DNA of 64,000 bases from assembly GCF_004345425.1 (NCBI RefSeq), contig NZ_SLVP01000002.1, forward strand, positions 917,747 through 981,746. Direction: 5' to 3'. Below are positions 17,686-25,540 of the stretch, in pieces (position 1 is the stretch's first letter; each line of letters begins with the position of its first letter). The translations under genes were made by a program, and so were the position numbers. The notes beneath the pieces were generated by a model. That model worked only from the letters and a program-made list of their open reading frames with translations, made no database searches and had not been told where the DNA came from. The stretch is from Paenibacillus sp. BK033. Its GTDB lineage: Bacteria > Bacillota > Bacilli > Paenibacillales > Paenibacillaceae.

Positions 17686-19446
17686 TTACTTGCCATCGTT
17701 GATCGCTTTGATTAGCTCAAGCGGCACCTTCGGCTTGCGGTCGTATGTCAGCAGACCGTTGATCTCCTGCTCGACGTCCGTCAACTGCGTATAGCAGTAG
17801 CCTTGAACAACGCCGGAGAAGATAAGCGGCTGAATCACGTTGCGGAGGCGTTCCACAAAGTCCTCGTCGCTCGATGCGCCGGAATAACCCCAGCCTTCCC
17901 ATTCGCTCTTCTTGTAAGCAATGCCGCCGAACTCCGTGACGATGATCGGTTGCCCGTCGTATTCGTAACCCGCTACGCTAAGGCGGCGGTTAGCCGGCAT
18001 AGCCGACACGGCTTTTTCCACGCTGCCGTAACGGTCCTCGAGCACTTCGCGTCTCCACTCGTAGTCATGGATGTTGTACAGGTCGGTTGCAACCATTTCC
18101 CAGCCGTCGTTGGAGATGACAAGGCGAGTCGGGTCAAGCGACTTGGTCAAATGGTACATGGCAAGCGCATGCTGCTGCTGACGAACGTCGATCTGGATGT
18201 TGGGAACGCCCCAGCTTTCGTTCAGCGGTACCCATACCGCGATGCATGGATGATTGAAGTCGCGGTCGATCGCTTCCTGCCATTCTTTTGTAATACGGCG
18301 GACGTATTCTTCGGAGTAGTCGCAAGCATTCGCCATTTCGCCCCATACGATCAGCCCCAGCTTGTCGCACCAGTACAGGAAGCGCGGATCCTCGACCTTC
18401 TGATGCTTGCGCGCGCCGTTGAAGCCCATTTCCTTCATGAGCGCGACATCCTGCTTAATCGCCTCGTCCGAAGGAGGTGTCAGGTTACCGTCCGGGAAAT
18501 AGCCTTGATCCAGAACAAGCTTGCTGAAGTAAGGACGGTTGTTCAGATTAAACTTGCCGTTCTCGAGCGAGATTTTCCGCATGCCGAAGTAGCTTGTTAC
18601 GCGGTCAACCTCGGCTCCGTCAACAGACAGTACGTATTCGACATCGTACAGGTTAGGCCGTTCCGGCCACCAAAGGCGGTCCATGCCGTGGTCGTTTAAT
18701 CCGCTGAGCTTGATTTTCCGGCTCTCTTCGCCCGCGCGTACTTGAAAAGTGTCTTCGGACATAACCTCTCCCGCGAACGAAATCTTCACCGACAGGCTGA
18801 CGTTCCTCGCGCCTTGCTCCAATCCTGCTACAAACGAACGGATCTGAATCTCATTCGTATCGATATTCGGTACATATTTTACCTTGCGGAGATGAACAGG
18901 CGATACCGCCTCCATCCATACGGACTGCCAGATCCCCGTTGTCCGCGTATACCAGATCGCGCGGGACTTCTCTTCCCAGAACTGCTTGCCGCGCGGCAGG
19001 AATACGTCCGTGCCGAAATCTACCGCTTTGACAACGAGCGTGTTGTCGCCGCCCGCGCGGAGCGCATTCGTAATATCCGCCTGGAACGGCGTATGGCCGC
19101 CTTCGTGGGAAGCCACCAATTGGCCGTTCACCCATACATAAGCTTCGTAATCCACGGCGCCGAAATGAAGCACAACCCGCTTTCCTTGGAAGGACTTCGG
19201 AATCTCCAGCTTTCTGCGGTACCATACAACGTCATGAAAATTCGGATCGCCAATGCCGCTTAGTTCGCTCTCAAAGCTGAACGGCACCTGGATTTTTTTC
19301 GAAAAGCTCTTGCTGCCCGAATGCCAGCCTTCCTCGCTGCCAACGCGCGCATCGTCAAATTCAAATTCCCATTCCCCGTTCAGGCTTTCCCATGCGTTGC
19401 GGTTGAATTGCGGTCTAGGGTATTCGGCTCTTGGCAAGTTCGTCAT
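17686..19446 (-). CDS. Cytoplasmic GH2 glycosidase (beta-galactosidase/beta-glucuronidase-like)
   Basis: 586 residues with no signal peptide. The sugar-binding jelly roll covers about 15-185 (GDPNFHDVVWYRRKLEIP; VDYEAYVWVNGQLVASHEGG), an Ig-like domain about 186-290, and the TIM barrel about 295-585. The acid/base is E410 in WVPLNESWG and the nucleophile E505 in IIVTEFGG. It is shorter than LacZ and like many small bacillar GH2 enzymes that act on imported oligosaccharides. ATG 19446 follows GGAGG. It is divergent from the ArsR-HTH regulator, with an operator-like repeat over its probable -35. Substrate (galactoside, glucuronide or arabinopyranoside) cannot be decided. Confidence 0.92.
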   Translation of the reverse strand: MTNLPRAEYPRPQFNRNAWESLNGEWEFEFDDARVGSEEGWHSGSKSFSKKIQVPFSFESELSGIGDPNFHDVVWYRRKLEIPKSFQGKRVVLHFGAVDYEAYVWVNGQLVASHEGGHTPFQADITNALRAGGDNTLVVKAVDFGTDVFLPRGKQFWEEKSRAIWYTRTTGIWQSVWMEAVSPVHLRKVKYVPNIDTNEIQIRSFVAGLEQGARNVSLSVKISFAGEVMSEDTFQVRAGEESRKIKLSGLNDHGMDRLWWPERPNLYDVEYVLSVDGAEVDRVTSYFGMRKISLENGKFNLNNRPYFSKLVLDQGYFPDGNLTPPSDEAIKQDVALMKEMGFNGARKHQKVEDPRFLYWCDKLGLIVWGEMANACDYSEEYVRRITKEWQEAIDRDFNHPCIAVWVPLNESWGVPNIQIDVRQQQHALAMYHLTKSLDPTRLVISNDGWEMVATDLYNIHDYEWRREVLEDRYGSVEKAVSAMPANRRLSVAGYEYDGQPIIVTEFGGIAYKKSEWEGWGYSGASSDEDFVERLRNVIQPLIFSGVVQGYCYTQLTDVEQEINGLLTYDRKPKVPLELIKAINDGK

Positions 19447-19476
19447 CTGTTACGCCTCCATTGATTAACCAATTAG

Positions 19477-19491
19477 TTGTTATATTAACAA
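19477..19491. promoter_or_regulatory. Operator-like inverted repeat, GH2 side
   Basis: TTGTTA-TAT-TAACAA, a perfect 6-bp inverted repeat. On the minus strand its first half can serve as the GH2 -35 (TTGTTA). The matching copy lies 73 bp away at 19550-19564. Confidence 0.6.
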
Positions 19492-19549
19492 AACCATATG
19501 AATCTGTTGCTTATTTTATCGCCTGCCCCCTTAACCGTCAACTAAAAAG

Positions 19550-19578
19550 TTGTTTTATTAACAGTTAGGTTATATAAT
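19550..19578 (+). promoter_or_regulatory. Promoter of the ArsR-HTH regulator with overlapping operator
   Basis: -35 TTGTTT (19550-19555), 17-nt spacer, -10 TATAAT (19573-19578). The -35 lies inside TTGTTTTATTAACAG (19550-19564), which matches the GH2-side repeat at 13 of 15 positions. Binding here would block RNA polymerase, giving autorepression. The predicted transcript start near 19585 favours the GTG start at 19610. Confidence 0.65.
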
Positions 19579-19609
19579 AGCCAAGACAATGGAAAGCGAG
19601 GAAACCGGC

Positions 19610-20548
19610 GTGCATATACAAGTCAGCACCAAATATATGACGATGCTCGAATGTTTTTCATCGGAGACGAGGGTGAGAATGATCGAACTGCTTAATAACG
19701 GACCGATGAGCATCAAAGAGCTTGCGGAAATGCTAGGCTTGTCGTCGGCCATCGTAACGAAGCATATTCAGAAGATGGAGGAAGGCGGACTAATCAAGAC
19801 CGAGAGCCTGTCGGGAACAAGGGGAAGCCCGAAAATGTGCTCGCTTGCGATCGACTCGCTTACCCTTCAGCTCCGCACTGCTTCACCGGAAAAAGCCTTA
19901 AATGACGAAGCCAAATACACGGTTGAAATCCCGATCGGCCAATATTCGGATTACGCGGTTAAGCCAACCTGCGGCCTTGCGTCGGAAAGCAAAATTCTTG
20001 GACTTGTGGATGATCCGAGGTATTTCTCCGATCCGGAACGGATGAACGCGGCGCATCTCTGGTTCGGCAGCGGTTACGTCGAATACCGGATTCCGAATTA
20101 CCTGCATGCCGGACAAGCGGCTTCGCAGCTGGACATTTCGCTCGAACTCTGCTCGGAAGCCCCTTCCTATAACGAGAATTGGCCTTCCGATATCAGCTTC
20201 TACATCAATGACATTGAGATTGGCGTATGGACTTGCCCGGGCGACTTCGGAAGTAAACGGGGCGCGCTGACGCCTTCCTGGTGGCAGCTCGGCACGCAGA
20301 ACGGTCTGCTCAAAAGCTTGTCCGTTCAGGCGGCCGGCACGTTCCTCGATGGCGTCAAGCTGTCGGACGTGACTCTTGCGGATGTCGGGCTAAAGCTTGG
20401 CGAGGATTTCCGCTTCAAGCTCGCCTCTCTAGAGACGGCCCGCCATTGCGGTGGAATCAGCCTGTTCGGCAGGCATTTCGGCAACTACAAGCAGGATATT
20501 ATGGTCAATGTCTATTACAAGGATAAGAGCAGGACCGAATCTACTTAA
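19610..20548 (+). CDS. ArsR-type HTH regulator with a fused unrecognised C-terminal domain
   Basis: 312 residues from GTG 19610, preceded by GAGGAAACC; an ATG at 19589 lies only a few bases after the predicted transcript start and has no ribosome site. A winged helix at about 5-85 (MLECFSSETRVRMIELL; SIKELAEMLGLSSAIVTKHI) is followed by about 220 residues rich in beta-type sequence and aromatics (HLWFGSGYVEYRIPNYL, SFYINDIEIGVWTCPGDFG). The latter is not a domain I can name; a ligand-sensing role is likely. ArsR proteins are normally about 100 residues. Divergence from GH2 and the two matching operators suggest a sugar-responsive repressor of GH2 and of itself. Confidence 0.82.
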   Translation: MHIQVSTKYMTMLECFSSETRVRMIELLNNGPMSIKELAEMLGLSSAIVTKHIQKMEEGGLIKTESLSGTRGSPKMCSLAIDSLTLQLRTASPEKALNDEAKYTVEIPIGQYSDYAVKPTCGLASESKILGLVDDPRYFSDPERMNAAHLWFGSGYVEYRIPNYLHAGQAASQLDISLELCSEAPSYNENWPSDISFYINDIEIGVWTCPGDFGSKRGALTPSWWQLGTQNGLLKSLSVQAAGTFLDGVKLSDVTLADVGLKLGEDFRFKLASLETARHCGGISLFGRHFGNYKQDIMVNVYYKDKSRTEST

Positions 20549-20572
20549 TCATGAATGGCTGTTGATCGCGAT

Positions 20573-20607
20573 AGCCGGCTCTATGAAACAGAAGAGCCGG
20601 CTTTTTC
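20573..20607 (+). terminator. Rho-independent terminator after the ArsR-HTH gene
   Basis: AGCCGGCTCT pairs with AGAGCCGGCT, followed by TTTTT and a second T run. Confidence 0.9.
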
Positions 20608-20615
20608 CGTTTTTT

Positions 20616-20633
20616 TATATCTAATTAGATATA
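20616..20633. promoter_or_regulatory. 18-bp perfect palindrome over the GH43 promoter
   Basis: TATATCTAATTAGATATA ends at the expected -35 position of the probable -10 TATACT (20656-20661). A dimeric repressor bound here would hinder transcription of the GH43 gene at 20706. The nearby GntR/LacI regulator is the first candidate. Confidence 0.55.
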
Positions 20634-20667
20634 AGCAACCGCAAGATTCGTTTGCTATACTACATTT

Positions 20668-20681
20668 TGAAAACGCTTACC
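20668..20681. promoter_or_regulatory. CcpA cre-like site, GH43 gene
   Basis: TGAAAACGCTTACC fits the cre consensus TGWNANCGNTNWCA at 13 of 14 positions (last base differs). It covers the expected transcript start downstream of TATACT, a classic place for catabolite repression. The same 14 bases recur at 62448. Confidence 0.6.
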
Positions 20682-20705
20682 AAACTGCGAAGGAGATGAT
20701 AGTTC

Positions 20706-23189
20706 ATGAAAAAATGGAAGACCCTGCTCATCGGTGCCGCAGCCGTCATGATGATGCCGCTTCACGCAAGCGCGTACAGCAATCCGATTAGCGTCACGGA
20801 CTCCTGGCATTGGGCAAACAACGATTTCTATGGCGAAGGCGACCCGTATATTTTGAAATTTAACGGCACCTATTATCTTTACGTCAGTACCGTTGACGAT
20901 CAGAGCGGCGTAAAAGTATGGTCCTCTACCAATCTCGTGGATTGGAGCTACCGCGGCTTATGCACGACGGAGGCGGTTACCAAGGCGGCATATGCGCCTG
21001 AGGTCGTCTATTGGAACGGCATGTTCTATATGTACACCTCCCCTGGCGGAGGAGGTCATTACGTGCTGCAGAGCACCAGTCCAACAGGACCGTTCACGGT
21101 TGCGACGGGCAATCTGGGCATGGGCATTGACGGCAATGTCTTTATTGACGATGACGGCAAATGGTATTTCTACTCGACCGGCTCCAATACGATTAACGCA
21201 AGGCCGATGACAAGCCCAACGGCCTTTGGCGCGGCAGTCGGCACCGGCTTATCGATGGCGGGCTGGACGGAAGGCTCCACAACCTTCAAGCGCAACGGCA
21301 AATATTATATGACCTATACCGGCAATCATGTCTGGAGCACCGGATACCGGGTCAATTACGCAACCAGCGCAAGCCCTACGACCGGCTTCGCCCCGGCGGA
21401 TAACCAGAATCCGGTTCTGATCGACACGGAAGGCTCGAATGTCGGACTTGGCCATAACAGCGTTATTAAAGGCCCTGATCTGGATTCGGATTTCATGGTC
21501 TACCACAGCCATGCATCGGATGGCAATCTGACCTATCCAGGCCGCAAAATGAATCTGGACCGCATCGCCTGGAACGGGGACAAGATGCTGGTGCTTGGTC
21601 CAACAACGGCTTCCCAGCAAAATCCCGAGCTGGCGGATTTCGAAGACCGCTTTAACCGCACCTCCATCGGAACCGGGTGGACCAATATCGGGGGCGGAAC
21701 CTGGGGGATCTATAATCAGGAGCTGATGTGGCAGGATACGATCGGCAATACCAATACTTACCGCCAAGTAACCGGCGCGGGCACTGCCAGCGATTATACG
21801 GCGGAATTCAACACCAAGCAGATGAAGCAAGGCACCAGCAGCAATCCGGTGTACGGCACCGTCTTCTCCTACACCGACGAAAGCAACTATGGAACAGCCG
21901 TCTTGAACCGCGGCCTGAACCGTCTGGAGACGAACTTCGTGGTTGGCGGCGTCAGCCAGGGCTGGCAATATTCCGCGCTTCCGTCCGGCTACGACTATAC
22001 CAAATGGCATCAGATTCGCGTTGAGAAAGCCGGCACCACCTTCACCGTTTACGTGGACGGCATGAAAAAACAAACCCGGACCGTAAGCGGAATCGGCGGC
22101 GGCAAGATCGGCTATACCACAACGGATGCCCATGCGGACTTTGGCTATACCGCCTTCAGCAATAAAGTGAACGGCAGCAGCGCTTGGAATGCGTACAAGC
22201 CTCTTCCGGGCAAAATCGAGGCCGTACATTATATGAACGGGGCCGAAGGAACGGCCTATCATGATTTGTCGGCCGACAATATCGGCGGCGCTTACCGCAG
22301 CGGATCGGTCGATATCCGCAGCTCGGCAGCCGAGGGCAAAAATGTCGTAGGCTGGAATCAGACGGGAGAATGGCTGAAATACCGCGTCAATGTGGCGGAG
22401 ACCGGCTATTACGATCTGGATGTGCGTCTCGCGACAACGTTTACCGACGCAAGCTACCGTGTATGGGACGGTGCGACCGACTTAACCGGCATCGTTGGCG
22501 TTCCTGCCACAGGCGACTGGGAAACGTGGACAAACTCAAGCAAGAAAGGACTGTATCTGACGGCCGGTTACCATGAGCTGCGCTTGGAGTTCGTCAAAGG
22601 CGAATTCGACTTCTCGGGCATGACGTTCTCCCGCGGCGATGCGGTGACCAGCTTGTCCGATGACTTCAATGACGGCAACGATAACGGCTGGACAAGATTC
22701 GAAGGCAGCTGGTCCGTCAATTCGGGTGAGCTGGACTCTGCCGGCGGAGGCGTATTCGGCAAGACAACGATCGGCAATGAGCGCTGGGCGGACTATACGG
22801 TGGAATCGGATATCAAGCTCGTTGACACGACCGGGGACGCCGGCGTGCTGGTAAGAGTCAATAATCCGTCAAACGGCACCGTACTGGTCAATAATCCGGA
22901 TTATCTTCAAGGCTATTATGCTTTTATCAAACCGGATGGCGTCTACTTGGGCAAGATGAATTACAACTATGCGGGCGTCGCCTCCTCCCCCGCATCACTC
23001 GCGGCAGGAGCTTGGCATCATATGAAGGTTGTCGCTTCCGGAACAACGATTAAGGTCTACGTCAACGATATGGCAACTCCGAAAATCACCTACACCGATA
23101 ACAGTGGCAATCCGTTTACCCACGGAAAGGTAGGCCTGCGCACAATGAATAATCATACGCGGTTTGATAATTTCAAAGTTAACCCATAA
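20706..23189 (+). CDS. Secreted modular GH43 glycosidase with CBM6 and LamG-like domains
   Basis: 827 residues. Signal peptide 1-23 (MMPLHASA). GH43 propeller at about 27-300 with D46 (GEGDPYI), D142 (GIDGNV) and E189 (WTEGSTT), the expected base, modulator and acid. About 310-490 is a LamG/concanavalin-like domain, 495-645 a CBM6 module (IEAVHYM... GWNQTGEWLKYRVNV), and 650-827 a second LamG-like domain related to the first. The enzyme should act outside the cell on arabinan or xylan side chains; substrate is inferred from the family. AGGAGATG stands before ATG 20706. A palindrome and a cre-like site upstream point to local and global repression. It is convergent with an AraR-type regulator. 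Confidence 0.9.
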   Translation: MKKWKTLLIGAAAVMMMPLHASAYSNPISVTDSWHWANNDFYGEGDPYILKFNGTYYLYVSTVDDQSGVKVWSSTNLVDWSYRGLCTTEAVTKAAYAPEVVYWNGMFYMYTSPGGGGHYVLQSTSPTGPFTVATGNLGMGIDGNVFIDDDGKWYFYSTGSNTINARPMTSPTAFGAAVGTGLSMAGWTEGSTTFKRNGKYYMTYTGNHVWSTGYRVNYATSASPTTGFAPADNQNPVLIDTEGSNVGLGHNSVIKGPDLDSDFMVYHSHASDGNLTYPGRKMNLDRIAWNGDKMLVLGPTTASQQNPELADFEDRFNRTSIGTGWTNIGGGTWGIYNQELMWQDTIGNTNTYRQVTGAGTASDYTAEFNTKQMKQGTSSNPVYGTVFSYTDESNYGTAVLNRGLNRLETNFVVGGVSQGWQYSALPSGYDYTKWHQIRVEKAGTTFTVYVDGMKKQTRTVSGIGGGKIGYTTTDAHADFGYTAFSNKVNGSSAWNAYKPLPGKIEAVHYMNGAEGTAYHDLSADNIGGAYRSGSVDIRSSAAEGKNVVGWNQTGEWLKYRVNVAETGYYDLDVRLATTFTDASYRVWDGATDLTGIVGVPATGDWETWTNSSKKGLYLTAGYHELRLEFVKGEFDFSGMTFSRGDAVTSLSDDFNDGNDNGWTRFEGSWSVNSGELDSAGGGVFGKTTIGNERWADYTVESDIKLVDTTGDAGVLVRVNNPSNGTVLVNNPDYLQGYYAFIKPDGVYLGKMNYNYAGVASSPASLAAGAWHHMKVVASGTTIKVYVNDMATPKITYTDNSGNPFTHGKVGLRTMNNHTRFDNFKVNP

Positions 23190-23192
23190 CGC

Positions 23193-23233
23193 AAAGAAGG
23201 CAGGCCATCATCAAAGGTCTGCCTCCTTCTTTA
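23193..23233. terminator. Bidirectional terminator between GH43 and the GntR/LacI gene
   Basis: AAAGAAGGCAGGCC pairs with GGTCTGCC-TCCTTCTTT; A and T tracts on both sides serve both convergent genes. Confidence 0.85.
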
Positions 23234-23234
23234 T

Positions 23235-24341
23235 TTATGATGGCAAAATCAGCTGAGTCGGAACAACAAACCTGCCTTGAAGCTGCTCTCCGCGGGCGAT
23301 ATGGCCCATCAGCAGCGAGACGGCTTTGGCGCCGATTGCGGCTTCATTTTGACGGATATAAGCAACCTCTGGAATCTCGGTATCATCAAACGCAACCAAT
23401 TGTTTACCTGCGGTCCGGTTTATCCGTTTCAAAGCATGATAAGCCAGCCGGGCAAGCTCAACGTCCGTAGCGACAAGGCCGGTGAAGCTGTCATGATGGA
23501 TAAGCATCCATTGATGGATCAACTCCGCCCCATCCTTCCTTGATACGTTAAACCGCTGATACGGAACGGTATATCGCAATACGGATGACGGCTTCAGCCC
23601 GAATTCGGCCACCGCGCTTTCGAAGCCGGCAAGCCTGTCGGCCATTACGCTATGCTCCACGGGCGGCGTCAGCAGGGCAAGACGATGATGTCCTTTCCCG
23701 ACAAGATACGATACGGCCTTGCGCGAGCCTGCCTTATTATCCGAGCAGACGCTGACGACCGGCCTATCGTTGTAATAACGGTCGATCAGTACAACCGGGC
23801 ATTCGAGCTCCTCTGCTCTTACGACAGTCCGACGTTCATGCAACGCTCCTATGGAGAAGAGGATTAAACCGCTGATGCCAATAGCGCCAAGATCCTCAAG
23901 CGATTGCAGCTCCTTGGCGGCGCTGCCCCTGGATACGCGGATGACCAGCGTATAGCCATAGCCGTTAACCGCATTTTCGATAGCGTCCAGAAGACGCTGC
24001 TCCACTTGCGTGCGCATGGACGGAATAATCATTCCGATAAGCTTGCCGTACGAATGGCGGTATGCAGGCAGCTCCCGCTCCCCTCTGCTTCCTTCGTCTG
24101 CCGGGAAAAACAAATTGTACGGCGCTTGTCCGGCAACAAACGTGCCTTTGCCCTTGGAGCGGATGACAATTCCCTCCTCCGCGAGACCGGCCAAGGCATT
24201 TTTCGTGGTCATCAGACTGACATGAAACTGCGCGGCCAAATCCTTCTCGGACGGTATCCGGTCACCCGGACGCAAATTGCCAAGCGAGATTTGGCTTTTA
24301 ATAGCTTCCTGAATTTGTTTATATAACGGAATATCCTTCAA
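23235..24341 (-). CDS. GntR/LacI hybrid regulator (AraR-type)
   Basis: 368 residues. A GntR winged helix lies at about 1-72 (PLYKQIQEAIKSQISLGNL; RPGDRIPSEKDLAAQF), followed by a LacI-type periplasmic-binding domain at about 95-365 (GKLIGMIIPSM, LVGKGHHRLALLTPP, GLVATDVELARLAYHAL). This domain pair is that of AraR, the L-arabinose repressor, which is about the same size. The start appears to be TTG 24341 with GGTGAG upstream and a very short leader. Its position beside the GH43 gene and the 18-bp palindrome suggest it represses that gene. The palindrome does not look like the classical AraR operator, so the effector may not be arabinose. Confidence 0.88.
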   Translation of the reverse strand: MKDIPLYKQIQEAIKSQISLGNLRPGDRIPSEKDLAAQFHVSLMTTKNALAGLAEEGIVIRSKGKGTFVAGQAPYNLFFPADEGSRGERELPAYRHSYGKLIGMIIPSMRTQVEQRLLDAIENAVNGYGYTLVIRVSRGSAAKELQSLEDLGAIGISGLILFSIGALHERRTVVRAEELECPVVLIDRYYNDRPVVSVCSDNKAGSRKAVSYLVGKGHHRLALLTPPVEHSVMADRLAGFESAVAEFGLKPSSVLRYTVPYQRFNVSRKDGAELIHQWMLIHHDSFTGLVATDVELARLAYHALKRINRTAGKQLVAFDDTEIPEVAYIRQNEAAIGAKAVSLLMGHIARGEQLQGRFVVPTQLILPS

Positions 24342-24359
24342 AGGCGCTCACCACTTTTT

Positions 24360-24389
24360 ACTATACTGTGCCAGCCCCCCGCATAACAA
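24360..24389 (-). promoter_or_regulatory. Probable promoter of the GntR/LacI gene
   Basis: -35 TTGTTA (24389-24384), 18-nt spacer, -10 TATAGT (24365-24360) on the minus strand. The leader would be only about 12 nt long. Confidence 0.45.
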
Positions 24390-24390
24390 C

Positions 24391-24427
24391 AAAAATCCCC
24401 CTCCGGGTCTATCGGAAAGGGATTTTT
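24391..24427 (-). terminator. Terminator of the GH25 gene
   Basis: AAAAATCCC pairs with GGGATTTTT around an imperfect inner part. T run follows on the minus strand, 8 bp behind the GH25 stop. Confidence 0.75.
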
Positions 24428-24434
24428 CCGCCTC

Positions 24435-25400
24435 TTATTTCTTCAGCAGCTCTTCGATTGCTTTACGCGTATCGGCGCTGAACTCCTTGAAAAATTTGAT
24501 CAGCTCCGCATTGCACAAGCCTGCGTTATACAGCATTTGAATCGTAATAAACTCCGGCATTCCTTTATCGTTCACCGACGTGATAATACCCGCTTTCATG
24601 GCTGCCGAAGTCGAGGTCTTCGTCCAGCTTGGCGGCGTTTGGCTGCCCGAAATGTTAACATGAGTCTCAAGCGCGGCAAGCCGCTGCTCAAGCTCCTCCA
24701 TTCGTCGTTTTTCCGCATCTGTCATTGGTTTATCCTCCTCCGGCGCATAGGCATTAAGCAAATCGGCTTCCGTCCCCGCGTATTCATTCAGATCGACATT
24801 ACCGCCAATGCCCGATACCTTCCGGGTGCCGCTAGGCAATGACCCGCCCGAGCTTCCGTCGCTGTATTGCCAAAACTTCCATTTGGCCCAAGCCTTGGCA
24901 TCATCCGGCGGCGTAGATGCGTTGTATCTGGCAATCCATAACGGATATCCGCCAAGCGAGATATCGAAATGGTTGGCAAAAGCGTTGCCGGTATAAAAAA
25001 TCGGCTTGACCCCAAATAACCGCTCCGTCTCCTCCAAAAAAGCTCTTGCTACGGCGTTCATGCTTGCATCGCTAAGGCTGCCCGAATTCGTCTCGTAATC
25101 CATGACGGGTGGTAATAGCAAGCTGTTAGCCTGCGAGGCCGTTTGGTAGAAAAACTGAGCTTCCCGTTTCGCCGCAGCCGATGAAGCCGCCCTCAGAAAA
25201 TGGTAAGCCCCAACCAGAAGCCCTGCCGCTGCCGCTCCGTTGGCATTTTGCAGAAAGGTTGGATCCTTGTAGTTCTCTCCTTCGGTAGCTTTGACAAAAG
25301 CAAACGTGATTCCGTCGCCCGCGACTTTCGCCCAATCAATCGTTCCCTGGTAATGGGATACGTCAATGCCTTGGGCATTCCCCTTTGTTCTTCCTTGCAC
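24435..25400 (-). CDS. GH25 muramidase-like protein without a signal peptide
   Basis: 321 residues from GTG 25400 with AAAGGAGG upstream. The GH25 barrel covers about 9-205: D13 in GIDVSHYQG and the D101-x-E103 pair in VMDYET are the usual active-site acids, with WIARY and FWQYSDG also conserved. A helical coiled-coil stretch follows (DAEKRRMEELEQRLAALE), then about 70 residues beginning PPSWTKTSTSAAMKAGIIT, which resemble the C-terminal parts of phage-type lysins in bacilli. Lack of a signal peptide is typical of endolysins, but no holin or phage gene is nearby. It may be a domesticated lysin or exported by another route. It should cleave peptidoglycan glycan strands. Confidence 0.85.
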   Translation of the reverse strand: MQGRTKGNAQGIDVSHYQGTIDWAKVAGDGITFAFVKATEGENYKDPTFLQNANGAAAAGLLVGAYHFLRAASSAAAKREAQFFYQTASQANSLLLPPVMDYETNSGSLSDASMNAVARAFLEETERLFGVKPIFYTGNAFANHFDISLGGYPLWIARYNASTPPDDAKAWAKWKFWQYSDGSSGGSLPSGTRKVSGIGGNVDLNEYAGTEADLLNAYAPEEDKPMTDAEKRRMEELEQRLAALETHVNISGSQTPPSWTKTSTSAAMKAGIITSVNDKGMPEFITIQMLYNAGLCNAELIKFFKEFSADTRKAIEELLKK

Positions 25401-25491
25401 GACATCCCCTCCTTTGGGTCTTTAATGTAGCTTCTTCTTATTAGGAGATTCAGATTCCGCTAGATAAGGCACGGCTTTTTGGCACAAAGAA

Positions 25492-25514
25492 GGCCGCCCT
25501 GCGGGAGGGCGGCC
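25492..25514 (-). terminator. Terminator of the GH5 gene
   Basis: GGCCGCCCT, GCGGG, AGGGCGGCC: perfect 9-bp GC stem about 27 bp after the GH5 stop. TTCTTTGTGCC follows on the minus strand. Confidence 0.8.
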
Positions 25515-25540
25515 TACATAATTTCTTTTCTATTTCAGCA

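Noticed and set aside
21249..22262. Minus-strand open frame (337 codons) within the GH43 gene
   Set aside because: Antisense shadow of catalytic and LamG coding sequence; no family features.
24435..25400. Prophage remnant around the GH25 gene
   Set aside because: Neighbours are carbohydrate genes and no other phage-type gene or attachment repeat is seen.
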